Positions 1 through 8,689 of a DNA stretch of 64,000 bases are shown piece by piece (position 1 is the first letter of the stretch; each line of letters begins with the position of its first letter). Location: NCBI GenBank assembly GCA_048268105.1, contig JBLWWH010000013.1, positions 1 to 64,000 on the forward strand, in the 5' to 3' direction. Under the pieces are notes generated by a model. It saw nothing but the letters and a program-made list of their open reading frames with translations. It did no database searches and had not been told where the DNA came from. Both the position numbers and the translations under genes were made by a program. This DNA is from Profundicola sp048268105 (GTDB lineage: Bacteria > Bacteroidota > Bacteroidia > Flavobacteriales > Weeksellaceae).

Positions 1-722
1 TCTTGACCAAAAGGTGGTATTTCCTTGCTTTCAAAACGAGGTGCTATTTCTGCAACCATTTCAGGATATTTAATTGTTATTGGTACGTTTTGTTGACGTA
101 AGGATTTCCAATATAGCCTACTAAATTGATATACTTGTTCAATTAGTTTTCTAATCATTTTACTATCATTTAAAGCCTCTGGTGTAGGGCTTGATATTTT
201 AAGTTTTATTGGAAATGAGTAACTTGAATTACTTGGATATTTTACAGTATTGTAATACCTCAAATTATTAAAGAGTAAATATTTAGATTGCTCTTCGGAC
301 ATATCAGCAACAATCATAACATAGTCTCCTGGAGTTAATCCGAGTACCTGTGTATTTAGAGTATCATGCGTATAAATAAATCCCTGTACAAAATCCTCAC
401 CTTCTATAATGATTGAATTGACACCATAAAAGCCATTTCTAAATTCTACATTCTTTCTTGAGAAATCCAATATTTCATTAGCCTTTAATAAAGACTTCAA
501 ATCATTTCTTACCTGAAAGTCACTCTCAATATTGCTAAATGATTTTATAGTTTTTTCTTCATTATGCACTAAGAATTGAACAGCATTAAATTCTTCCAAT
601 GTGCTTATTAATTCGGCGATTGCCAAAAATGTAACTTGATTACATTGTACATAAATTTTTGAATCTATATCAATTGAATCCTTGATAGAGTTTAGTAAAG
701 TAGAAGTAACATTGTCAATCAT
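1..722 (-). CDS. PIWI-like C-terminal-domain protein, 3' end beyond window
   Basis: An open frame starts at an ATG at 722 on the minus strand and is still open at base 1, giving 240 residues. A stop codon lies in frame about 70 bases upstream, so nothing larger precedes it. The last 40 visible residues (FSRLYWKSLRQQNVPITIKY, then PEMVAEIAPRF) resemble the closing helix and strand of PIWI domains: an aromatic/serine-rich helix, then a P-(I/V)-T-(I/V)-x-Y-(P/A)-x-x-(V/L)-A pattern. Residues 105-155 (GFIYTHDTLN to KYLLFNNLRY) fit the strand region that precedes it. The first 80 residues are not recognised; the pattern of hydrophobic strands is loosely PLD-like. No catalytic DEDX tetrad can be placed in so short a protein. 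It may be a truncated Argonaute, or a small PIWI-derived protein. The ORF is certain; the family is recalled from pattern, not searched. Confidence 0.45.
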   Translation of the reverse strand, partial: MIDNVTSTLLNSIKDSIDIDSKIYVQCNQVTFLAIAELISTLEEFNAVQFLVHNEEKTIKSFSNIESDFQVRNDLKSLLKANEILDFSRKNVEFRNGFYGVNSIIIEGEDFVQGFIYTHDTLNTQVLGLTPGDYVMIVADMSEEQSKYLLFNNLRYYNTVKYPSNSSYSFPIKLKISSPTPEALNDSKMIRKLIEQVYQFSRLYWKSLRQQNVPITIKYPEMVAEIAPRFESKEIPPFGQ

Positions 723-1390
723 AAAAGCTAAGTTATACACGAACTTTAAATATAATAAATCTAAAATTATTTTAACATAAGTAATGCTTTAAATTCAGAT
801 TTAATATTAATTATCGAGCTCGGAAATATAAAAGCATTTTTCACCAATAAAAAGTCTAAAATAGTCCAATTTGCTAGGCATGGTCGAGCAATAGACGATT
901 CCCCATTGCATGCTCAGCATGAGAGTTTTATAAAACCATACCATAAAAATTTCGTTTTAACGAGCGGATTCAGAGATAAATTATAGCATAAAATCGAAAA
1001 CTTGAAATATAAATTTCACTCCTATTTAAGTAAAAAATTAAGCAGATCAGCCTCACTTCCATCTCACAAAAGAGCCAAAAACACCCACTAAATCTTGTAG
1101 AAACCTCGCAAAACAGCTCAATTTTGAAGCGTCTTGAGCGTCAAAATTGGACTTAAATCTTGATTTTAGAGAAATTTCTAGCGATTTTAAGTTGATGCGG
1201 ACGAAAAAATATTTCATCCGCATGATGAAATCACTTTATGCGGATGATGTAGCAAGTTTATGCGGGTGAATTCCAAAAAAGAACCGCATCTTTTTGCGCA
1301 AAGATGCGGTTGAAATCGACAAAAAAATAGCCTGAAATCTCTTTCAGGCTATTCTATCTAATTTAAAAGGTTAAACTTCTAACTCCACTC
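723..1390. other. Gene-free gap with several inverted repeats
   Basis: No supported gene lies here. Three stem-loops are visible. One has arms CAATTTTGA at 1119-1127 and TCAAAATTG at 1141-1149. One has arms ATGCGGA at 1195-1201 and TCCGCAT at 1217-1223, extended inward by GAAA/TTTC. One has arms AACCGCATCTTT at 1282-1293 and AAAGATGCGGTT at 1300-1311. The motif ATGCGG(A/G) recurs four times between 1195 and 1310. Function unknown; the last hairpin sits just outside the terminator of the HU-like gene. Confidence 0.6.
1320..1352 (-). terminator. Terminator of the HU-like gene
   Basis: An 11-bp stem (ATAGCCTGAAA at 1327-1337, TTTCAGGCTAT at 1342-1352) is followed on the minus strand by a T-run (A-run at 1320-1327 on the plus strand), 39 bases past the stop codon. 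Confidence 0.8.
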
Positions 1391-1786
1391 CTATGGCGTA
1401 TTAGCTCCCCTAATACTGAAGGCCATCGTCTTAAGACGCTTCTTGATCTTAGAACTCGGACGATAATTCAAGACAACATTCTTGATGTTGCTTAAATTCA
1501 CCTCCGCTGGCGTGTCACTTCCATGGGATCTTACACCCACCTGAAAGTTACCCAAATCTCCTAACTCTACCACGCGCCCCTGCCCTAGCTCGTCGAGCAT
1601 GTTGTGCACAAAGGCATTCAACACCGCTAAACAGTCAGGTTCGCGCACAGTGGATTGGTTAGAAATTAGGTAAGCTAGACGTTCTAGATTACAATTGCCA
1701 GTCTTTACGGCTTTTACATAGAAGCGCTCTGGCTGCGTTAAATCCCTAGGATCTTTTCTAGGGATAATTTTTAATAAAACATTCAT
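1391..1786 (-). CDS. HU-like DNA-binding protein
   Basis: A 131-residue member of the Bacteroidota HU-related family, a nucleoid-associated protein that bends DNA. The family pattern is clear: IIPRKDPRD near the N-terminus (residues 7-15), the helical dimer region, VELGDLGNF at 73-81, and the NYRPS/IKKRLK strand-helix at 107-118. I chose the ATG at 1786 because the protein then begins MNVLLKIIPRKDP, as family members do. The longer frame to 1861 would add 25 residues with no family counterpart. It stands alone on the minus strand with its own terminator. Function is inferred from the family; the DNA-binding arm residues fit. Confidence 0.88.
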   Translation of the reverse strand: MNVLLKIIPRKDPRDLTQPERFYVKAVKTGNCNLERLAYLISNQSTVREPDCLAVLNAFVHNMLDELGQGRVVELGDLGNFQVGVRSHGSDTPAEVNLSNIKNVVLNYRPSSKIKKRLKTMAFSIRGANTP

Positions 1787-2140
1787 TATTTTACATTGTT
1801 TAAATTTAAAAAAACCTCTTAATCCTGTGAGCTGATAAACTTTATCGATTGCATCGGGCAAGGTTGAATTCCCGGAAAATCATGTCTCTTGTTGTTTATT
1901 TTATCTACTTCATTAGCATCTCTTTTAAAATCCTAAGGCTAAATTAGGTAGACAATTAGCTGTAAACCAGGCAGAAATGCGGAGTTTACTCATCAAATTC
2001 GTCGAATAACTAGGAAATTTCTGCTTTTAACTCGTCGTTTTTCCTAGTGACTCGTTATCAGCACATTATAAAACAATAAAAAAAGCTTAGATTTCATCTG
2101 AAATCTAAGCTTTTGAACTTTTTGTGGGATTTAGGTAGTT
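1787..2140. other. Intergenic gap upstream of the HU-like gene
   Basis: Holds the leader of the HU-like gene and, at 2075-2114, the terminator of the next gene. No other feature was recognised. Confidence 0.5.
2075..2114 (-). terminator. Terminator of the 2141-3205 gene
   Basis: A perfect 14-bp stem (AAGCTTAGATTTCA at 2083-2096, TGAAATCTAAGCTT at 2099-2112) has a plus-strand A-run at 2076-2084, which is a U-tract for minus-strand transcripts. Confidence 0.85.
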
Positions 2141-3205
2141 TTAACTCAATCCATAGCTTTTATATAATAATTCAACCATCGCACAACGTTCTTCTGTATG
2201 AGATTTAGAATACGTATCGGTATGATTTTCCAGCTGAACTACATATTCCTGTGCATTAAACCAGTTTCTAAATTCTGTATCTCTAGCATAAATAAGCGAG
2301 TCCCTTTCATGCATCTTTCTATATAGAAAACATATCATGGGTCTTGATGCATATTTTTTAGCCACATCATCAAATAATTTATATGCTTTATAATAAGCAA
2401 ATATATCTTTGGGATAATTCTTTTCTTTCCCCACATGTTGCTCAAAAAGGTACATACAGTCCACCTCATAACAAAAGTCTCTAAGCAACTCATGTATAAT
2501 ATGATCTACTTTACTAATTTCGAGATAATAGAAGGAATCTCTTAGCATTTGTAAAAAATATCTAAAGGCGAACTTCTTTAGCTTTTTTTGGACTTTTCGT
2601 GGAAGTAGTTTATTATTTAAATAATACTGTACATGAAATAAAGCATTCTCCATATGTAAAACGCCAAATTCATCTAAGCTAAAATGCTGTATGAGCTCTT
2701 GGGTTACTTCATGAATCAATTCAATTTGATAATCATCTAAGCTTTCACTGATATTAAGAATTTTTTTCTCAGGAACATTGATAGGATTATTTTTAATGTA
2801 TTCTCCAAAACTTTGCAAATCCATCTGAGAACCATCATAGCCTGCACCTAAGTCAATACTTCTGAAAGTTGGTTGAACCTTCCGTATTAACTGCAAGTAT
2901 TCTTCTCTATGCTCACCGTGGTAGTTTTCTAACTGCTGCTCACAAATAGATGATAAGGATTTAGTGGTTGAAGGAAATTCCAGATTCCTAAAATTAATGC
3001 TGCGTATATTTTTGGAGACTGTCTCCATACTTGCATTGAGTCTTGTGAGAAACTCTTTATCCAAAGAAGTTTTACAACTCTCCATGAATTTATCAAAGTC
3101 TGCTTGAAATACATTTTTCATAGCCTCAGCTAAAGCTTGAATGCTCACAATCATTTTCTCTCTTTGTTCATCAGAAAAAACCGCAACGGTATTAATTTTT
3201 TCCAT
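2141..3205 (-). CDS. Hypothetical 354-residue helical protein
   Basis: Not recognised. The start at 3205 gives MEKINTVAVFSDEQREKM. The protein looks soluble and mostly alpha-helical, with amphipathic helices in the first 70 residues. A basic stretch (KLLPRKVQKKLKKF) sits near residue 200, and aromatic-rich helices follow. It has no signal peptide, membrane segment or catalytic motif that I can name. It is a single gene with a strong downstream terminator, so it is likely expressed on its own. It lies between the HU-like gene and a repeat-filled gap, and the neighbours give no functional hint. Confidence 0.75.
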   Translation of the reverse strand: MEKINTVAVFSDEQREKMIVSIQALAEAMKNVFQADFDKFMESCKTSLDKEFLTRLNASMETVSKNIRSINFRNLEFPSTTKSLSSICEQQLENYHGEHREEYLQLIRKVQPTFRSIDLGAGYDGSQMDLQSFGEYIKNNPINVPEKKILNISESLDDYQIELIHEVTQELIQHFSLDEFGVLHMENALFHVQYYLNNKLLPRKVQKKLKKFAFRYFLQMLRDSFYYLEISKVDHIIHELLRDFCYEVDCMYLFEQHVGKEKNYPKDIFAYYKAYKLFDDVAKKYASRPMICFLYRKMHERDSLIYARDTEFRNWFNAQEYVVQLENHTDTYSKSHTEERCAMVELLYKSYGLS

Positions 3206-3435
3206 CTTTATATAAATTTAAATGAATTGATTTCTTTATCACAACAAATACAATGATTTGTTATTAATGTAAAATTAAACAAGTTAGGTCAAATAAAATA
3301 TTTGAGATTTAAACATGTTATCAACAAACGGTAAATGTAATACAAGCATAATCAGCCTATTAGGCAGGATTGACCGGGTGTTTTAAGAGGGAAAAGAGGA
3401 AAATGAAGAGTGAAGCAAGAGAAAAGAGGAAAGAG

Positions 3436-3650
3436 GAAAGAACATTTATAAAACCCGAAGCGTCATTCCGTACTCGATGCGGAATCTGTTCTTAATGTAG
3501 TTTAAAGTAGTTTAATTGGTTTAAAATAGTTTAAATTTAAATCACGTCAGAGCTTAAACTCGAAGTGTCATTCCGCATTTAACGCAAAATTTCTCTTGTC
3601 AGTCTGAGTGATTTTGCAAAGCAAAATTGTATCGAAGACTTAGACAAGAG
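3436..3650 (+). repeat. Composite palindromic repeat, copy 1 (A-B-A'-C)
   Basis: Unit A (3455-3487) has the pattern GTCATTCCG-N8-10-CGGAATCT, a hairpin. It is followed by an AT-rich spacer B of repeated GTTTAA words, a degenerate A' (about 3562-3592), and palindrome C (3593-3650). C starts CTCTTGTCAG, ends AGACAAGAG, and has an inner GATTTTGC/GCAAAATT hairpin. The same order recurs at 3688-4020 and, shortened, at 8281-8470. Confidence 0.85.
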
Positions 3651-3687
3651 TGGCGCGAGGATAAGAAGAAAGAACAAGGATAAAAGA

Positions 3688-4020
3688 TAAAAGAACATCT
3701 ATGAAACCCGAAGCGTCATTCCGCACTCGATGCGGAATCTCTTTTTAAGGTAGTTTAAAGGTTGTTTAATAGGTTTAAAATTGTTTAATTTTTAATCGCG
3801 TCAGAGATTAAACTCGAAGTGTCACTCCGGACCTGACCCGGAGTCTCTTTATTATGTAGCTTAAAATTGTTTAATTGGTTTAAAATAGTTTAAATTTTAA
3901 TAACGTCGGAGTTTAAATCCGGAGCGTCATTCCGCATTTAACGCAAAATTTCTCTTGTCAGTCTGAGTGATTTTGCAAAGCAAAATTGTATCGAAGACTA
4001 AGACAAGAGAAGCGCGAAGC
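3688..4020 (+). repeat. Composite palindromic repeat, copy 2 (A-B-A''-B-A'-C)
   Basis: Same elements as copy 1 with an extra A''-B inserted. A at about 3706-3740 is a perfect hairpin (ATTCCGCA/TGCGGAAT). A'' at 3813-3845 carries compensatory change (CACTCCGG...CCGGAGTC), so the stem is kept while the bases differ. A' is at 3920-3951 and C at 3952-4009. Flanking purine-rich AAGAACA also matches copy 1. Confidence 0.85.
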
Positions 4021-4029
4021 TGGTAAAAC

Positions 4030-4090
4030 TTTCTGTCGAGATTTCGATACAAAATTTTCTAAAGAAAAATTCTCCTCCTCCTGACATAAA
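4030..4090 (-). repeat. Palindromic repeat C, reverse orientation
   Basis: Starts TTTCTGTCGAGATTTCGATA and ends with TGACATAAA. Its reverse complement aligns with repeat C (TGTCAG..TGAGTGA..TTTT, then GTATCGAA). It therefore forms a tail-to-tail pair with the C copy at 3952-4009. Confidence 0.8.
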
Positions 4091-4155
4091 CCTCTCAACC
4101 CTAACCTGAGAACCGAATACCCTAAACGGAGTCCCCTTAGCTAAATTGATTTAAT

Positions 4156-4193
4156 TAAAAAAGGTTCAACACTTTCTCAGCATTGAACCTTTA
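4156..4193 (-). terminator. Terminator of the lipoprotein gene
   Basis: Stem AAAGGTTCAA (4160-4169) pairs with TTGAACCTTT (4183-4192), with an A-run at 4157-4162 giving a U-tract on the minus strand, 30 bases past the stop codon. Confidence 0.8.
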
Positions 4194-4222
4194 GTTTATC
4201 TATTATTTAATTTTAAGACTAA

Positions 4223-5776
4223 TTATTTAGCCATTTTTCTTCGGCTTTCTTTTCTCCATGAGTAAGATTTCGAAACCTTCTTTTTATCATTAGATTTAAT
4301 CAATGGCGAGTTTCGATTGCTCTCAGTTCTCCATGGGTTTGGATTATCTACAAATGTCAGTGCTCCTGAATAACTTGCTGTGATTGTATTTTCCCGATCA
4401 TCCTGAACATTCATCTCAATATTATAGATATCACCGTCTTTTGATACTATGATGTCTCCAGCCTTTATTGGAGCATAGTTGATTGTGTTATCATTGCTTA
4501 ATTCATAATACCAAGTCCCAAAATCAAGTCCTAATTCCATTCCTGAACCTGTACCTGCGTTTCCAGCTACCTCTTCTCCTATAGGATACGTTCCTTCTGG
4601 GATATCACTCACCTCGTCCGTTGAAGTATACAAGGTTAATCGCAAATATTCTCCCGTTCCTTGAGATGCCCAATAACTATCTGGAGATACATTCACATTT
4701 TCATTTAATAAATATAAATTCCATCTATTATTATCCATGCCTGCTATTGGAGATTCTCCTTTATATTCAATAAAACCATGATCTAAGCTTTCAATTTCTC
4801 GATCTGATTCTAGCGTTGTTACCGTAACTTCATCTCCTTGTCTCACAAAGCCTGAATACTTACCTACATGGCGCGTACCATCTTGAAGTTCAAGGTTAAA
4901 TCTTACTTCTTGATTTTCTCCAACTTCTAAAACCTTGATACTTCCGCCTGTTACAAATACAGCTCTATTAATACCAGCTTCTGAATCAATTTGTTGCAAT
5001 GAGGCATATTTATATAATGGCTCACCATTTAATATTTCCTCATCTGTTGCAATATGAAAAGTTCCAACTTCATACTCTGTTGAGACCGTATAAGTAACAT
5101 TAGGAATCTGAGCTTCCCATGGCCTAGGTGCTAACTCATGAAAGAAAGATAAGTCCATATAATAACCATCTCCTTCTAATTCACCCCAACTATTGGCCTC
5201 TCCTTGCACAAAATAGCTCATGTACTCTCCTACTCCTGGATAATCAAATGGGTTATCTCCCCAATACCAACCATTTTGGGTTTCATAAACTACGTCATAC
5301 ACAGGTTCGATGTCAATAGGACCTGTAAAATCTATATGGTATTCATTATTCAACTCATCTAATAATGTTCCTTCAATCGTATAAATCTCATTGTTAAGCG
5401 ATACATCTAAATTACCTGAAGTTGCTAAAGATAAATCATCATTTTGAATCCAATTAGATTCAGTTGTTAATGTATATTTTTCTCCAGATGTACTAATCGC
5501 ATAATTTTCCGAAAATAAATCAGGCGCTAATAAATTTTCGTCCTCTACTTTATCGGATATGAAGTTTAAATTAAACTCTACCTCATCTGATGACAATGTA
5601 ATCTTAAATGATCCCTTATCATCTTCCAAATGGCTATAAACACCATGTGCACTTTGAATTTCAGGAGTTTGTCCACCCGATCCATTTCCGTTAGAAAAAT
5701 CGTCATCGTCACTACACGAAACCAAGACGCCACCAATTAAGGTGAACATCCCTAACATTCTCAAAATTTTACTCAT
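4223..5776 (-). CDS. Modular surface lipoprotein
   Basis: A 517-residue lipoprotein: the start MSKILRMLGMF leads into a hydrophobic stretch and the lipobox LVSC (Cys21), followed by an acidic SDDDD spacer typical of Bacteroidota surface lipoproteins. The rest looks like three beta-rich modules of roughly 120-140 residues (about 48-160, 165-325 and 345-480). Each starts near a W/Y-rich strand and ends in a Y-x-I-x-(F/M)...G pattern; modules 2 and 3 also share G-E-Y and G-(S/D)-I-x-V. No enzyme motif is visible. The last 25 residues are strikingly basic and Ser-rich (KKKVSKSYSWRKESRRKMAK), unusual for an exported beta protein. The role is unknown; ligand binding or cell-surface display is a guess. 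Confidence 0.85.
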   Translation of the reverse strand: MSKILRMLGMFTLIGGVLVSCSDDDDFSNGNGSGGQTPEIQSAHGVYSHLEDDKGSFKITLSSDEVEFNLNFISDKVEDENLLAPDLFSENYAISTSGEKYTLTTESNWIQNDDLSLATSGNLDVSLNNEIYTIEGTLLDELNNEYHIDFTGPIDIEPVYDVVYETQNGWYWGDNPFDYPGVGEYMSYFVQGEANSWGELEGDGYYMDLSFFHELAPRPWEAQIPNVTYTVSTEYEVGTFHIATDEEILNGEPLYKYASLQQIDSEAGINRAVFVTGGSIKVLEVGENQEVRFNLELQDGTRHVGKYSGFVRQGDEVTVTTLESDREIESLDHGFIEYKGESPIAGMDNNRWNLYLLNENVNVSPDSYWASQGTGEYLRLTLYTSTDEVSDIPEGTYPIGEEVAGNAGTGSGMELGLDFGTWYYELSNDNTINYAPIKAGDIIVSKDGDIYNIEMNVQDDRENTITASYSGALTFVDNPNPWRTESNRNSPLIKSNDKKKVSKSYSWRKESRRKMAK

Positions 5777-6195
5777 ATATACTTATTTATAATTTTATTT
5801 ATTGTGTTATCTATATTATATCTATTAAGTCATTTGACTTCCTTACGTAGGATTAAAGAATCTAAACTAGTTAGTTATAATGGGACAGCACAGAGATTGG
5901 ATAAGATTAACGATTGTTTAATACTTATCAAGGCATTTACTTAAAACTTCCTAAATCTCAAATTTATAGATGAAAGATGATAGAGAAAAGAGAAAAAATG
6001 AAATGAAAAATGAAATAACTTTCTACTTTCTACTTTCTGCTATATTCTTTATACTAATTATGTCGCTCCTATGGAGTTCTATCACAACTTACATCTAATA
6101 TTCTATAAACAGAGCGCCTCTACGAGGCTTTATACTATTCATAACAGTTAGACTGAAGATAATTTAAGAATGATTTATAGCTCATTTGGGTAGGG
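5777..6195. other. Gap with purine tract and a dispersed-repeat candidate
   Basis: AT-rich leader of the lipoprotein gene, then a purine-rich tract (about 5967-6020), a short CTTTCTACTTTCTACTTTCTG run (about 6020-6040), and a double-hairpin repeat at 6059-6132. No gene is supported. Confidence 0.5.
6059..6132. repeat. Double-hairpin repeat candidate
   Basis: Two small hairpins of related sequence, CTCC-TAT-GGAG (6066-6076) and GCCTC-TAC-GAGGC (6116-6128), are separated by about 40 bases of AT-rich sequence. This resembles a repeat I know to be scattered in flavobacterial intergenic regions; there is only one copy in this window. Confidence 0.45.
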
Positions 6196-6618
6196 TTAAA
6201 ATTTTCTTCTTTTTCTCACTCTAAACTTTGGCTTCGGCAGATTATTATCTACTATTTCAATATACCTATTTCTCAAAACCATTTCAATTAACTCTACTGA
6301 TTGATCAAATTGCATTGCCAAATCTTTAATAGGCACACCTTTCAAATAACGTTCTTGAATTTTCTCCTCATCAATATAACTTAGCTTAATTTTTTCTACA
6401 TCTTGGAAACCTGAAATTCTTGCATGATAATTTTGAAGAATCTTAATGAGATCAGGAATAATCTTAGGATTTATCTTAATTGTACTTTTATCATTATTTG
6501 CTAATCTAATGATCTGTACAATTTGGATATACAAATGACCTGAGTCATGCTTAACTAAATCAATTAAAAAATTGCTTTTGTCGAATTCAAGTTGAGTAGT
6601 ATCTATTATATCTTTCAT
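6196..6618 (-). CDS. Small basic hypothetical protein, possible nucleic-acid binder
   Basis: 140 residues, start at 6618. Residues 15-65 alternate short strands (FLIDLVKHDSGHLYIQIVQI) with a helix, loosely like the PC4/PUR-type single-strand DNA-binding fold. Residues 75-115 (EEKIQERYLKGVPIKDLAMQ and on) look like a helix-turn-helix. The tail is strongly basic (PKPKFRVRKRRKF). No signal peptide. Nucleic-acid binding is inferred from charge and secondary-structure pattern only; the family is not recognised. Single gene between two long noncoding gaps. Confidence 0.7.
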   Translation of the reverse strand: MKDIIDTTQLEFDKSNFLIDLVKHDSGHLYIQIVQIIRLANNDKSTIKINPKIIPDLIKILQNYHARISGFQDVEKIKLSYIDEEKIQERYLKGVPIKDLAMQFDQSVELIEMVLRNRYIEIVDNNLPKPKFRVRKRRKF

Positions 6619-6823
6619 AGCTTGAGTTTTAAAATTAAATATGACGACGTTAATATTGATTTATAATTATCTATTTAATTCATTGCCATAAATTTACGAA
6701 AAATATTTAATCAAATTAATGATAATACTACTTTGCTTAGAAACGATATCAATGACAAATTTTAGATTTATTAAATCCTCTTAAATCAGCCTATCTTTAT
6801 ATCTTCGCAGCAAACTTTATAAA

Positions 6824-8224
6824 ATGAGCACTCCACAGCAACATAAGCTTCACGATATCGATATCAATTTAATCGAAATGACCCTAGACATCATGAAATA
6901 TGTAATTGGTCGTATTACTGATACCAACCCCGATTTAGGTTATTTTGAATCTGCAGAGGCTCTAAAAGAAAAAGTTGGCGAAACGATAACCGCAAAAGGT
7001 TTAGGCGGAGAAAAAGCTTTTGATATTTGGAAAACTATTCTTGAACCTGCGTGTACCGTGATTGACCATCCTAGACATTTGGCATTCGTACCGGCTGCAC
7101 CCTCTAGAGCTGCCATCATGTTCGATTTAGTAACTTCTGCATCCTCTATTCACGGAGCTTATTGGATGGAAGGTGCTGGAGGTATCTTCGCTGAAAACCA
7201 AGCTATGGAATGGTTGGTATCTCTTACCGGTATGCCAGAACCTGCTTTTGGAGTGTTTACGAGTGGTGGGACTGCTGCGAATCTATCTGCCCTAGTGACA
7301 GCGAGAGAAACTTGGCGTAAACACAATTCTGGAAATGATTTAAAGAGAGGTTTATTGATTACTTCATCTGGTGCTCACTCTTCTATTAAAGCCATTGGTA
7401 AAGTTATTGACGCCGATGTTTATTTGATTGAATCAGAAGAAGAATTAAAAGCTAATGAATTACAAAATTACATCGACCAATTAAATCCAGAAGATAGAGC
7501 TAGAACTTTTGCTATTGTTGCTACAGCAGGCACAACCAACGCAGGAATCATTGATGATTTAAATGGCATTGCAAGCGTTTGTAAAAAAGAAAACATTTGG
7601 TTTCACGTAGATGCAGCTTATGGTGGTGGAGCCTTAGCAACTTCTAAAACTCGTCCATTGTTCAATGGTATTAAATACGCAGATAGTGTAACCATCGATC
7701 CACATAAATGGTTGTTCTCGCCTTATGATTGTGGTGCGGTGATTTATAAAAATCCATCCTTGGCGAAAGAAGCACACGCACAAGAAGGATCGTATTTAGA
7801 GATTTTTAAAGATGAAGGTGCAGATGGATTTAATCCATCAGATTATCAGATACAATTGACCCGTAGATTAAGAGGTTTACCCTTATGGTTTTCGTTGGCC
7901 ATGCACGGAACAGAGATGTATGAAAAGGCGATTAACCGTGGGTTAGAGTTGGCTCAAATCGCGGGTGATAAAATCACGAAACATCCTAATCTAGAATTGG
8001 TGAGAGAACCAAGTTTAAGTTGTGTATTATTCCGAAGAAAGGGATGGGAAGCAGAGGATTATAGAAACTGGACTTATAAAAACCACAAAGATGGTTATGC
8101 GTTAGTAACCCCTACCAAATGGAAGAAAAAAAACAACACTTATGAGACTTGTGCTAGATTCTGTTTTATTAATCCAGACACCACCGTTGAGGATATTGAA
8201 GGTATTTTGAGTACCATGGAGTAA
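6824..8224 (+). CDS. PLP-dependent group II decarboxylase family protein
   Basis: 466 residues, cytosolic, of the aromatic-amino-acid/glutamate decarboxylase family (fold type I). TSGGTAAN at 146-153 binds the cofactor phosphate, HVDAAYGG at 261-268 supplies the Asp (263) that contacts the pyridine nitrogen, and the PLP lysine is Lys295 in IDPHKW. Length is normal for the family. The enzyme removes the alpha-carboxyl group of an amino acid; the substrate cannot be read from the sequence (aromatic amino acids, glutamate, aspartate and 2,4-diaminobutyrate are all possible). It is a lone gene with no clear terminator; a repeat-rich gap follows. Confidence 0.92.
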   Translation: MSTPQQHKLHDIDINLIEMTLDIMKYVIGRITDTNPDLGYFESAEALKEKVGETITAKGLGGEKAFDIWKTILEPACTVIDHPRHLAFVPAAPSRAAIMFDLVTSASSIHGAYWMEGAGGIFAENQAMEWLVSLTGMPEPAFGVFTSGGTAANLSALVTARETWRKHNSGNDLKRGLLITSSGAHSSIKAIGKVIDADVYLIESEEELKANELQNYIDQLNPEDRARTFAIVATAGTTNAGIIDDLNGIASVCKKENIWFHVDAAYGGGALATSKTRPLFNGIKYADSVTIDPHKWLFSPYDCGAVIYKNPSLAKEAHAQEGSYLEIFKDEGADGFNPSDYQIQLTRRLRGLPLWFSLAMHGTEMYEKAINRGLELAQIAGDKITKHPNLELVREPSLSCVLFRRKGWEAEDYRNWTYKNHKDGYALVTPTKWKKKNNTYETCARFCFINPDTTVEDIEGILSTME

Positions 8225-8280
8225 GCTGAGTTGAGGTGGTTTAAAAGAGAATTAAAGGTTGTTTACATAGTTTAATTTTT

Positions 8281-8470
8281 ATTAAAGCCAAAGTTTAAAA
8301 CCGAAGCGTCATTCCGCGCTTTATGCGGAATCTTTTATAAACTTAGTTTAAAGCTTGTTTAAAAGTAGTTTAATTAGTTTAAAGATTAATTGACGCAAAT
8401 CCTCTTGTCAGGCTGAGTGATTTTGTGAAACAAAATTGTATCGAAGCCTAAGACAAGAGAAGCGCGAAGG
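8281..8470 (+). repeat. Composite palindromic repeat, copy 3 (A-B-C)
   Basis: Begins with the A hairpin ATTCCGCG-CTTTA-TGCGGAAT (about 8310-8331), then a GTTTAA-rich spacer and palindrome C at 8402-8459. It matches the copies at 3436-4020. The A' unit present in those is here reduced to a few bases (GACGCAAATC). Confidence 0.85.
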
Positions 8471-8484
8471 ACATCAAGTTTTCT

Positions 8485-8544
8485 TTCTGTCTACATTTCG
8501 ATACAAATTTTTCTTAGGAAAAATCCTCCTCCATGTGACAGAAA
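8485..8544 (-). repeat. Palindromic repeat C, reverse orientation
   Basis: TTTCTGTC...GACAGAAA with central ATTTCGATACAAATTTTTC; a reverse-complement member of repeat C, facing the forward copy at 8402-8459. A truncated forward copy (CTCTTGTCAGTTTGAGTG) follows at about 8555-8572. Confidence 0.8.
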
Positions 8545-8611
8545 ACATAAGGCCTCTTGTCAGTTTGAGTGTTTTTGATCATACAAAATAAACATGAAAG
8601 ATTAATTAGAT

Positions 8612-8640
8612 GAGATTCTGAGTCAAGCTCAGAATGACAT
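8612..8640 (-). repeat. A-type hairpin, reverse orientation
   Basis: GAGATTCTGA-N7-TCAGAATGAC is the reverse complement form of unit A (GTCATTC...GAATCTC) with different but still paired stem bases. Confidence 0.7.
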
Positions 8641-8689
8641 ACGCCTTGCTTCTTTAATGAATTCTAAAACTCAATAATTTCCTTATTCA

